NCBI GenBank assembly: GCA_943736015.1
Contig: OX031070.1
Span: 40,044,173 to 40,108,172, forward strand
Length of the DNA: 64,000 nucleotides
Direction of reading: 5' to 3'
Origin: Tridacna crocea
Lineage: Eukaryota; Mollusca; Bivalvia; Cardiida; Cardiidae
In this document: in pieces, positions 51,501-60,141 of the stretch
Position numbering within the stretch: the stretch's first letter is position 1
How the letters are laid out: every line of letters starts with the position of its first letter
Program-made: the position numbers and the translations under genes
The notes under the pieces: generated by a model
Seen by the model: only the letters and a program-made list of their open reading frames with translations
Told to the model about the DNA's origin: nothing
Databases searched by the model: none

Positions 51501-54500
51501 TTGTTCGTGAAATTTTGATTGGTCAAAAAATGTGGCTCTGGTGAATGGGGGCTTCTTGCACTATACAGAAATGAAGGAATTCTTTAAAAATCTTCTCCTC
51601 TGAAACCGCTGGTCGGATTTTGAAATAATTTCACAGATATGTTCCTTGGTTGACCCTTTTCAAAACTTGTTCGTGAAATTTTGATTGGTCAAAAAATGTG
51701 GCTCTGGTGAATGGGGGCTTCTTGCACTATACAGAAATGAAGGAATTCTTTAAAAATCTTCTCCTCTGAAACCGCTGGTCGGATTTTGAAATAATTTCAC
51801 AGATATGTTCCTTGGTTGACCCTTTTCAAAAATTGTTCATGAAATTTTGATTGGTCAAAAAATGTGGCTCTGGTGAATGGGGGCTTCTTGCACTGTACAG
51901 CAATGAAGGAATTCTTAAAAAATCTTCTTCTCTGAAACCGCTGGTCAGATTTTGAAATAATTTCACAGAGATGTTCATTGGGTGACCCTTTTCAGAAATT
52001 GTTCGCGAAATTTCGATTGGTCGAGAAACATGGCTCTGGTGAATGGGGGCTACTTGCACTATACAGAAATGAAGAAATTCTTAAAAATTCTTCTTCTCTG
52101 AAACTGCTGGCCAGATTTTAAAATAATTTCACACAGATGTTCCTTGGGTGACCCTTTTTAAAAATTGTTTGCGAAATTTTGATCCGTCAAGAAACATGGC
52201 TCTGGTGAATGGGAGCTTCTTGCACTATACAGAAATGAAGAAATTCTTAAAAATTCTTCTTCTCTGAAACCGCTGGCCAGATTTTGAAATAATTTCACAG
52301 AGATATTCCTTGGGTGACCCTTTTCTAAAATTGTTCGCGAAATTTTGATTGGCCAAGAAACATGGCTCTAGTGAATGGGGGCTACTTGCACTAGATGGAA
52401 ATGAAGAAATTCTTGAAAATTCTTCTTCTCTGAAACCCGTGGTCAGATTTTAAAATAATCTGACAGAGATGTTCCTTTGGTGACCCTTTCCAAAAGCTGT
52501 ACATATAATTTTGATCCGTCAAGAAACATGGCTCTTGTGAATGGGGGCTACTTGCACTATACGGACATGATGAAATTCTTTAAAATTTTCTTTCTCTGAA
52601 ACCCCTGGTCAGATTTTGAAATAATTTCAGAGAGATGTTCCTTGGGTGACCCTTTTCAAAACTTGTTCGTAAATTTTGATCCATCAAGAAACATGGCTCT
52701 CGTGGATGGGGGTTACTTGCTCTTATACAGAAATGAAGAATTCTTAAAAATTCTTCTTTTTGAAACTGATGGTCAGATTTCGAAATGACTTTTACAGGTG
52801 ACCTTTTGAAAACTGCTTGGCAAAATTATAAATTTGGTTCCAATGTTTCAACGCTAAAAAAGAAAAAAAAAAAAATAGACTATGGTCATCTCAAAAATTC
52901 AGGTGAGCGATCCAGGGCCATCTTGGCCCTCTTGTTTAAATTTATGACTGTATTTAGATAAATTCTGTGCAGTATCAAACCAGTCCCATTCACGAATCTT
53001 ATAACCACATTTTTGCCAAAATTCCAGGGGGGGTCCTGACCCCCGGTTCCCCCTCTGGATCCGCCCATGCTATAAATTTGTCGTTTGGTAAAGAGTTAAA
53101 GCTGGACAAAGCCATACATGAAGGAGTGTACTCCCATAACAATGTTGGATATCAGCATTGGCCTCTTTTCTCACAGTGTTTTGAAAATTCTTCATACTCA
53201 AGGTTGTTAATATCAGGATTGTGTGAATTTGGAAATGAGTAAAATTTTGTTGTTTGGTATAGAGATGTGAAGTGTAGATTTTACGAATAATACCGCTTGC
53301 AGTTTGAAATACATGTATACTTTTCTGTAGCTGTGTGGTAGTTTAGCAAGCGTTTGAATACTGTTCACATATTAGGTATGTTCGGATTTTGATGCAACCA
53401 TTACTGCCCCGTCTGGCGCTTCCTCTTACGGTAAGTATAGGTGAAGGTTTATTTAACTTTTTACCAAACAACAAAATTTCGGACTCTTGGAAATTGAAAG
53501 CGTTTGCAGACAACAAAGTAAAAGTGAGAATTTGACATTGTTTCATGAAGGGTGGAAAAAACATTGTGGGAAAAGGAGAAAATGCTGGTTACCAGCATTT
53601 TCTCCTTTTCCCACAATGTTTTCAAAAGGCTTCTATCTCAGCGTTGTAAAAACCAGGGATTGTTTGGTGAAGGGTTTATTCTTAGCCCTTTTCTAGATGA
53701 CAACCAAAAGACTTGTCTAAATTTAAAGTATCTGCAGACGACAAATTAAGTATGCTTAAATTGTAAGATTTGTTTCCATTAGATCAGAAGTGGTCAGGAG
53801 AAAACTCCAGTATCGCAGCATTTTCCTATTTTTTCACATTTTTCGCATGCCTTCTTCCTTGGGGTCATGAAATCTTGGGGTTGTCTGACTCTCTGTTAAA
53901 GGAATTAAAAGACTATTCAGCTCTCAGTATACATCCTGCATTGAGCTCGCCTTACATTATGTAATATGAGAAAGGCAAAACCTCAGTGCAAGCATCATGA
54001 ATAATAATTCAAATGAAAACCCACATTTGATTTCTCATTTTCTTTTCCTATTATAGGTGAGTTAAGATAAATTTACCTTCGAGGCACTGTGTAGAATCCA
54101 ATACCATCGCATTGTCTCGAGAAGGCTTGTCCAATTTATTACCATGCAATAATGATCAAAGAGAGATAACTCTGTCTGACTGGCATTAATAAGTATTTAG
54201 TATTACTTTGTTGAAGTGGGTGAGATTGTAAAAACCTGAATAGCCCTGTTTTAATAGAAAGTCTAGATAAAATGTCAGTTTTGAAACTTACAGGTTTTGT
54301 TATTTACTTGATACCTTTGGAACCTATTATTAAATTTTGTAACTTGATTGTCAATTTATTGGTCAAATGCTGTAAATTGATTGGTCAAAAGTCTCACAAA
54401 GTCTCATTATGGAACCTATCAAAATTCTTTTTTTGTTATTTATGAGAACAAGATTTGACCAAATGTCGGTTGGTAAATAACTGATGTGAAGTAACGTTGG

Positions 54501-57500
54501 CAACAGATAGTGAACTTTGGTAACCTTTTACTAAACAGTCCCATACATTTTTACCCTGAGGAAGATGGCTTGGAAGAACATTGTGGGAACCAGTATTTTG
54601 CTCTTTTCTTACAATGTTGTGTCTCATTTCCAACACTTACAATCATATTCTCCAAAATCCAATTTGTTGTCTGAAAATATTTTCAATTTAGACTGGTCTA
54701 AGAATTTGTCATTTGGTAAAGAGTTTTAAAAGTAATCTATAGTGAGCTTTCAGCTGCCTTTCATTCAATCCTTCCCCTGATTCCAATACAGATGCAACAT
54801 GACACATCCACAGAAGCAGAATTCTGCCCAGGATAACTTAATTTACCCAAACACTGTAAGCTCGTGCTTATAATCAGTAATTTTTTGGGAAAAAAAGTTA
54901 GAAAACCATTTACCAGGCGACGAAATTTTAGAATTGTCCAAAATCAAAGAAAAATTTGCGGACAATGAATTTAAGTGTGACTCAAATGCTGAGAGTTGCC
55001 TTTGAAAGGATAGAAAGCATGCTAGTAACTGCATTTTGTCTGGTGAAGTTTTAACTCTTTACCAAACAACAAATTTTAGACTGGTCCAAATTCAAAGCAC
55101 TTGCAGGCGACAACATAAACATAACTCAAAAATTTAAGTTTGTTTTTTCCAGCAGGGTAGAAAACATTGTGGGAAAAGGAGAAAATGCTGTTTACCAGCA
55201 AAAGGCTTCCATCTAAGGGTCGTGAAAATAATTTGTCTTTTTGCCACAGTGTTTTTCACTAATAGTCTGCATAGGGAAGGATGTCATAAACTGATAAATT
55301 CTAATGAAACAATTTTAAGCCTTTACCAAACAATCCCTGGTTTTTAAGACCCTGAGATAAAAGCCTTTTGAAAACATTGTAGGAAAAACAGAAAAATTGC
55401 TGGTAACAAGCATTTTCTCCTATTCCCATAATTTTTTTCCATCCTGCCGGAAACGAATTTCAATTTTTGAGTTAGATTTATTTTGTTGTCTGCAAGTGCT
55501 TTCAATTCAGACCAGGTTTATTTTGTCATCTGCAAGTGCTTTCAATTCGACCAATCTTAAATTTTGTCATTAGGTAAAGACTCTGTAAAGTACCTTTCTG
55601 TTTTCTAGTTACCTGATTCACGGCAGGGAATCATGTGACACAACAACAACAAAAATGACCCAACATTTGAAAAAATTCCCCAACTTGAGGTAAGAAAATC
55701 TTCAATAATTCCGTTAATACATGACCGATTGGATTTTGGTTTGAAGCAGAGAAGGCGGAAGGACTCCAGAGATTTGCTTGATGTGTTAGATTTTTTAAAC
55801 AACGCCCGATAAAAAAGTTATTGACGAGCAAACAAATTTTTTACCCTGGATAATTTGTTTGCTCGTCAATAACTTTTTTATCAGGTGTCATTTAAAAAAT
55901 CTAACACATCAAGCAAATCCCCAGAGTCCTTCCACCTTCTCTGCTTCAAACCAAATTCCAATCGTCACATATTAACGGAATTATTGAAGATCTTCTTACC
56001 TGTAGTGGGGGAATTTCTTCAAATGTCGGTCATTCTTTTTGTTTTTGTGTCACGTGATTCCCCGTCGTGTGATTGGTCTGTATGTAAATCAAGGTCAGAC
56101 TACACAAAATGTTCAGTCTTATCTTTGATCCTCCCCATCCCAATTGCTGAGTCATTCTTAAAAACAGCAGCCTTGAACTTCCAACTATTTCTCGACTGAA
56201 AATTCAGGTTAGGGCTATGGTATATTTTGCTTTCTGATACTGTGGGCTGGCTCCTGTGTTGTGGGTCTTATCATTTTTTCCCTGCTTTCACCATTCTTCT
56301 GGGGCAGCGGCAAAATTGCTAGTACTTAGTGTTACCTTCATACCTTTACACATTTAGGTTTGCTCTGATTTCGATGCAACAATAACTTCTCCCTATGGGC
56401 CATGTTCATACAGTAAGTATTGCATTTGAGCTGTGTCCTTTTTAACATACACTAGAATGATGTGTTATATATTTTCGTGGATGTAATATCACAAAATTTA
56501 CACCAATATGAAAAATCCAGCGTTGTGTGATTTGAGGGTCCTGCGGTAGTGATGGCAAGAGATAATGTAGAATAAGCTTAAATCTTTACCAAACTACAAA
56601 ATCTGTCAAGATTAAAAGCATTTGCAGTTGACTAATGAAATACAGTCCAAATGATAAAATTTGCTTTTAACCCATTACCATACAATCCCTACTTTTGACA
56701 CCCCTGAGAAAGAAGGTTTTAGAAAACATCGTGAGAAAAGGAGAAAATGCTGGTAACCAGCATTTTCTCCTTTTCCCACAATGTTTTCTACTATGCTCGT
56801 CAAAATGGGGCTCAGTGGTTTATGGTTAACTCTTTACCACACGAGAAAATTTTAGACTGGTCCAAATTGAAAGCATTTGCAGACGACAAAATAAAGGTGA
56901 CTGAAAAATTGAAATTTGTTCTGGTAAGGGTAGAAAACACTGTGGAAATGAGAAAATACTGGTTACCAGCATTTTCTCCTTTTCCCATAGTGTTTTCAAA
57001 AGGCTTCTTTCTCAGGGGCGTCAAAAGTAGGGATTGTGTGGTAATGGTTTAAAAAAAACATGCTCCGTCAGGAGGGAGCTCATTGGTCCATGGGACCAAG
57101 CAAGCTATTGTATATTTATGGATCCATAGTATGGGCTCTTTTTTTTTTTTAAACTATCTTAATCATGAGGTAGACAGGTCCCTAGTTAAACAGAAAATTG
57201 GCCAATAGCAAAAGGATTCAGCATAGTTCAGCCTGCACGAACTGCGCAGGCTGACCGAGTCAATACTTATCGCAGATGCACTATTAGCCCCCTTTTCACA
57301 GTGCATGGCTCAAATGTTTGAACACAAGCTGAAGGCTTTTAACTGGCTACATGCCATTGGTTTATAGAATTTAAGAAAAATATGATTATCAGTATCTGAA
57401 ACTAAATATTCATTATAGAGATTTCTTATTCTTAAAAATTCCTCAGTCTCTAATCTTAAAAAGAAAAAGAGAAAAATGAGCAATATCACCTGATCCCAGC

Positions 57501-59122
57501 CGCACTTGGAACTTTATTTGAAAAGTTCAGTCAGTATTTGCTAATCTGTATGTTGTCATAATGCACTGTATTGTCTGCTTGTGTTAGTTCTAGGCTAGTG
57601 TTCAGTTAACCCTTTCCTAAACAAGCCCTGGTTTTTACATGTCTGCAGTCAAAGTCTTTGAAAACACTGTGGGAAAAGGAGAAATTGCTCATAACGAGCA
57701 ATTTCTCCTTTTCCCACAGTGTTTTCTACCCTTGTTTAGAGCTTTCTGCAATTTTCTCCAAATCTAAAATTGTCGTCTGCAAACTCTTTCAGTTTGGAAG
57801 GGTCCAAAATTTGTTGTTTGGGAAAGGGTTAAGCTAGTATTCAACTCCAGTTCTTGGCAAATATTTAACAGAAAGAGTTATCTCCCTTAATTAGAATTTC
57901 AGCCTTAAAGAATGAGTACTATATTCTGTGAACAGAATTTCACATTGGGGAAGGTGTTCCAAAGTTACCTGCCCCGAAACTAATTTCCTTAGGTGTCTGT
58001 TTTACAGACTTCACCAGCATTTCCTCTTGCACCACAATGTTTTTAAGAAGCCTGTATTCTTGTGGTTCATTATACCCCAAGAATTGGTGGAAATGTTAAC
58101 TCATTACCAAACAACAATATTTTAGGATTGTCCAAATCGAACGCATTTGCAGACCACAAAATTAAAGTGACTGAAAAATTGAAATTTGTTTTTTGAAGGG
58201 TAGAAAAACATCGTGGGAAAAGGAGAAAATGCTGGTTACCAGCATTTTCTCTGTTTCCCACAATGTTTTCTAAAGGCTTCTTTCTCCGGGGCATCAAAAG
58301 TAGGGATTGTGTGGTAATGGGTTAAATAACTTATCTTTGTTCTAACGAGACAAAAATGAAATAGAAATTAGAAAATTTTTTTCTTTTTTTTTTCCAATTT
58401 TGAAAATTGAAACCATACAATTTTTTTTACCCCTTCCTGACAGTATTTTCAGGAGTCATTAACTACAGCTTCCTTTATTCCCTACCAAAGAATCCAGATG
58501 TAAACAGTGTGAAAAAAAAAAGAGAAAATGTTGGGCACCTTATAAAAGAATTTTACTTGCATAAACAAATTTAGCCAATGTGTACCCTGTGCCAAACAGC
58601 AAAGTGTTTTAGACTTGTCCAAAATGAAAGCAAGTGCAGAAAACAGATTAACACTTTCTCACACAATCCCAACTTTTAACAGCCTTTTGAAAACACTGTG
58701 GGTAAAGGAGAGAACGCTGGTAACCAGCATTTTCTCCTTTTCCCACAATGTTTTCTTCTTCCCTTCCTGAATCAAATTTAAATTCTTTAGTCACATTTAT
58801 TTTGTCGTCTGCAAATGCTTTCAATTTGGACCAGTCTAAAATTTTGTCGTTCGGTAATGGGTTAAAGAAACCTGAAATGATGGGATTGGTCTTTGAAAGG
58901 GATTGAAAACAATCTGGGAAAAAGAAGGAAAAGCTGGTTACCAGCCTTTCCTTCTTTTCCACAATGCTTTCCAAAGTTTTATTTCTCAGAATCTTATAAG
59001 TAAGAGATTGTTTGGTGAAGGGTAAAGCAAATATTTCTATTTATACTTTCAGGTGGTGGCCGATTTCGATAGAACTTTGTCTAAGTACATGCATCGTGGA
59101 AACGTGTGTGCAACTTGCCACA
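48462..59122 (+). CDS. NT5C3: Cytosolic 5'-nucleotidase III-like, 5' exons with three alternative motif-I exons
   Basis: Family members are HAD-superfamily phosphatases that remove the 5' phosphate from pyrimidine nucleotides or 7-methyl-GMP in the cytosol. One common exon (48462-48560) ends in GPSKLQ, as the family does just before its catalytic motif. Three candidate next exons follow: 53376-53430 (VCSDFDATIT), 56358-56412 (VCSDFDATIT) and 59053-59122 (VVADFDRTLS...VCATCH). The last is the canonical family form. All keep the Asp nucleophile and second Asp of HAD motif I, enter in phase 0 and leave in phase 1. The cap domain and later motifs are not in the window, nor is the start codon, which should be on an upstream exon I cannot place. 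NT5C3A and NT5C3B cannot be separated from this much. Confidence 0.85.
48618..48805 (-). mobile_element. TTAA-MITE A, decayed
   Basis: AAAGATTTTAGACTTTTCG and TTCTGGTATAACCAGCATTT; bounded by the TTAA of the next element. Confidence 0.6.
48806..49027 (-). mobile_element. TTAA-MITE A
   Basis: TTAACTCTTTACCAGAC to GGTAAAGAGTTAT; left stem eroded (TTTGGGGAAATGGAG). Confidence 0.82.
49228..49455 (+). mobile_element. TTAA-MITE A with CCCAAAC ends
   Basis: A-type hairpin with C-like termini CTCTTTCCCAAACAATCCC and GTTTGGGAAAGGG: a mosaic of the two types. Confidence 0.9.
49490..49580. mobile_element. TTAA-MITE B hairpin remnant
   Basis: TTGTGGTGAAAGAAG, GCTTATAGC, TTCTCCTTGTGCCACACTG. Confidence 0.35.
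49698..49855. mobile_element. GTATTCACC palindromic MITE, diverged
   Basis: CTATTCATCAACCATTG, AAGTAACACAACTTCTGATT, then TGGTGTTGCTTTC and TGGTGAATGGGACC. Confidence 0.7.
49868..50096 (-). mobile_element. TTAA-MITE A, complete
   Basis: TTAAACTCTTTACCAAACG to GGTAAAGAGTTGG; hairpin near perfect. Confidence 0.9.
50331..50440 (+). mobile_element. TTAA-MITE A, left hairpin arm deleted
   Basis: CAACCCTTTATCACACAATG, then jumps to TTGGTCACCAGCATTTTCTCC. Confidence 0.7.
50628..50787 (-). mobile_element. tRNA-derived SINE
   Basis: On the reverse strand a tRNA-like head: A box TGGCTCAGTGAATAAGG and B box GGTTCGAATCC about 40 bp apart. Body includes TTTGTTTCTTTGTTAC. Second copy at 36010. Confidence 0.7.
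50992..53069. mobile_element. Element with CATG..CGGATCCAGA inverted ends
   Basis: Starts CATGCACGGATCCAGA and ends TCTGGATCCGCCCATG, with GGGGGGTCC near both ends; flanked by CTATA duplication. It carries the AGCTCACCTG repeat at 51150-52937 inside; without that it is about 290 bp and has no coding capacity. Confidence 0.8.
51150..52937 (+). mobile_element. AGCTCACCTG repeat, long copy
   Basis: Starts AGCTCACCTGAGCAC, has (CGTCGTC)n at 51202-51250, about nine tandem units of 166 bp (each with TCTGAAACCGCTGGTC, TTGGGTGACCC and GAATGGGGGCTTCTTGC) and ends AATTCAGGTGAGCGATCC, GGCCCTCTTGTTT. Confidence 0.88.
53150..53262 (-). mobile_element. TTAA-MITE A remnant
   Basis: GTTGGATATCAGCATTGG, TCACAGTGTTTTGAAAATTC, GGATTGTGTG. 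Confidence 0.5.
53376..53430 (+). CDS. NT5C3: NT5C3-like alternative motif-I exon 2a
   Basis: 55 nt, 18 codons plus one base: VCSDFDATITAPSGASSY. Acceptor ATTAG with a poor pyrimidine tract, donor GTAAGTAT (strong). The DFDAT signature of HAD motif I is intact. It is five residues shorter than canonical exon 2c, replacing the loop after the catalytic strand. It ends SSY, which recalls the SSY at the same place in NT5C3B-type proteins. Confidence 0.75.
53453..53679 (-). mobile_element. TTAA-MITE A, complete, after exon 2a
   Basis: Lies 23 bp beyond the exon 2a donor. Perfect hairpin; right end GGTGAAGGGTTTA. Confidence 0.9.
53683..53901 (-). mobile_element. TTAA-MITE A, decayed
   Basis: TTAGCCCTTTTCTAGATGAC, GCAGACGACAAATTAAG, weak hairpin around CTCCAGTATCGCAGC. 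Confidence 0.5.
54519..54727 (+). mobile_element. TTAA-MITE A, diverged
   Basis: GTAACCTTTTACTAAACAG, left hairpin arm mostly missing, R end GGTAAAGAGTTTT. Confidence 0.7.
54900..55050 (-). mobile_element. TTAA-MITE A, decayed
   Basis: CGACGAAATTTTAGAATTG, GCGGACAATGAATTTAAG; bounded by the TTAA of the next copy. Confidence 0.5.
55051..55230 (-). mobile_element. TTAA-MITE A, right hairpin arm deleted
   Basis: Left arm and stem to ATGCTGTTTACCAGC, then directly AAAAGGCTTCCATC: the 26-bp right stem is gone. Confidence 0.82.
55315..55583 (+). mobile_element. TTAA-MITE A with R-arm duplication
   Basis: TTATTTTGT(T/C)(G/A)TCTGC-type 40-bp segment occurs twice (about 55477 and 55519). Confidence 0.8.
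55621..56067. mobile_element. Foldback element with 215-bp arms
   Basis: Arms 55621-55838 and 55852-56067, apex ACAAATTTTTTACCCTGG. Outer ends GGGAATCATGTGACAC and GTGTCACGTGATTCCCC. Lies in the intron between alternative exons 2a and 2b. Confidence 0.9.
56358..56412 (+). CDS. NT5C3: NT5C3-like alternative motif-I exon 2b
   Basis: 55 nt, 18 codons plus one base: VCSDFDATITSPYGPCSY. Same length, phase and donor (GTAAGTAT) as exon 2a. Its first ten codons encode the same ten residues as 2a with six silent differences, so it is an old coding duplicate rather than a recent copy. Confidence 0.75.
56577..56666 (-). mobile_element. TTAA-MITE A, R arm only
   Basis: TTAAATCTTTACCAAACTAC, GCATTTGCAGTTGAC; ends at the TTAA of the next copy. 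Confidence 0.65.
56667..56829 (+). mobile_element. TTAA-MITE A, R arm shortened
   Basis: L arm and hairpin intact (GGTAACC loop); R arm replaced by GCTCGTCAAAATGGGG. Shares TTAA 56826-56829 with the next copy. Confidence 0.82.
56826..57052 (-). mobile_element. TTAA-MITE A, abutting
   Basis: TTAACTCTTTACCACACGAG to GGTAATGGTTTAA; left stem shortened (CTGTGGAAATGAG). Confidence 0.9.
57157..57330 (+). repeat. Dispersed AATCATGAGGTA repeat, copy 3
   Basis: AATCATGAGGTAGACAGGTCC, CCAATAGCAAAAGG, GCGCAGGCTGACCGAG, CCCCCTTTTCACAGTGC. Confidence 0.6.
57606..57832 (+). mobile_element. TTAA-MITE C, complete
   Basis: TTAACCCTTTCCTAAACAAG to GGGAAAGGGTTAA; core TTGCTCATAACGAGCAA. Confidence 0.92.
58005..58095 (+). 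mobile_element. TTAA-MITE hairpin right half
   Basis: ACCAGCATTTCCTCTTGC, CACAATGTTTTTAAGAAGCC. Confidence 0.5.
58096..58325 (-). mobile_element. TTAA-MITE A, complete
   Basis: TTAACTCATTACC to GGTAATGGGTTAA; one unpaired base in the right stem (TTCTCTGTTTCCC). Confidence 0.92.
58570..58647 (-). mobile_element. TTAA-MITE R-arm fragment
   Basis: GCCAAACAGCAAAGTG, AGACTTGTCCAAAATG, GCAGAAAACAG; ends at the TTAA of the next copy. Confidence 0.5.
58648..58865 (+). mobile_element. TTAA-MITE A, complete
   Basis: L arm shortened before CCTTTTGAAAACAC; R arm full, ends GGTAATGGGTTAA. Confidence 0.9.
58875..59030 (-). mobile_element. TTAA-MITE, divergent hairpin, before exon 2c
   Basis: Core AAAGCTGGTTACCAGCCTTT with stem GGGAAAAAGAAGGA; both hairpin arms changed together. 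L end GGTGAAGGGTAAA lies 22 bp before the exon 2c acceptor. Confidence 0.7.
59053..59122 (+). CDS. NT5C3: NT5C3-like motif-I exon 2c (canonical form)
   Basis: 70 nt, 23 codons plus one base: VVADFDRTLSKYMHRGNV then CATCH. Acceptor ATACTTTCAG is strong, donor GTACGA is weak. The DFD.TLS, RG and C..CH positions follow the known family pattern. Exit phase matches 2a and 2b. Confidence 0.85.
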
Positions 59123-59383
59123 GTACGAATCTTTATGATTACTTATAGAACTGTGTGTTTGCCCCGTTTCCTTACAGTTGACAGTTTGTTGTTTGGGTCT
59201 TTATAATTATGAGTTTATCGTTCTTACAGTTACTAGGCAGATTGAAAAAAAGTGTGTATCATTCTGTTGTCCCCAAAGATCCTGTAATTTACCCTCCCCC
59301 CACTCTGATAGTCTTTTTGACCAGAATGAAAAAAAGGATTTGAAGAAAAATCACAGTTCCAAACTATTTTGTGTATTATGTCA

Positions 59384-59591
59384 TTAACTCTTTACTAAAC
59401 AACAAAAGTTTTTGACTAGTCCAAATTGAAAGCATTTGCTGACAATGAAATAAACGTAACTCAAAAATCAAAACTTGTTTCCATCAGGGTAGAAAACATT
59501 GTTACCAGCATTTTCTCCTTTTCCGGCAATGTTTTCAAAAGGCCTCTATCTTAGGTTTGTAAAAACAAGGGATTGTTTGGTAACAGGTTAA
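59384..59591 (-). mobile_element. TTAA-MITE A, left hairpin arm deleted
   Basis: GAAAACATTG is followed at once by TTACCAGCATTTTC. Confidence 0.85.
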
Positions 59592-59658
59592 ACTTACTTT
59601 TATGGCAACGCTGCAATTTTTTTCAGGGAACAAGAAAAATAATTTATTTGTTTGGTGT

Positions 59659-59890
59659 TTTATCCTTTTACCAAATAATCCCTGGTTTTTACAACCCAGA
59701 GGAAGAAGCCTTCTGAAAACATTGAGGGAAAAGGAGAAAATGCCATTATTACCAGCATTTTATCCTTTTCCCACAATGTTTTCTACTCTTCTAAAGTCAA
59801 ATTTCAATTTTTGAGTGCTATTTATTTTATTGTCTGCAAATGCTTTCAATTTGGACAAGTCAAAAATTTTGTCGTTTGGTAAAGAGTTAA
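59659..59890 (+). mobile_element. TTAA-MITE A, complete
   Basis: Left TTTATCCTTTTACC, loop region ATGCCATTATTACCAGCAT widened. Confidence 0.88.
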
Positions 59891-60141
59891 AGCTGTTTCC
59901 AAGGTCATATTTTTGTCACAGTGGCCATAGCACACATCCATATAGTCTGGGTATTCAATGGTACATGGCATGCCATTCTTTCCAATCTACTGGCTGCTTT
60001 CTCATGAAGACATAGACATGACAGTGTTAAGTATGAGAGAGGAATGAATCTGGTAGCATTGACTATCGCCTGTCCTTGGAAGTAAAAAATGTGATGTGGA
60101 AAAGCCTTGAATCAAACCAGCTATCCTTGGATTTTAAAGCC

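Larger units (their letters stand above)
50788..53099 (+). mobile_element. TTAA-MITE A split by a 2-kb insertion
   Basis: Left part 50788-50991 with a complete hairpin, right part 53070-53099 (TATAAATTTGTCGTTTGG to GTTAA). CTATA is present on both sides of the insert. Confidence 0.9.
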
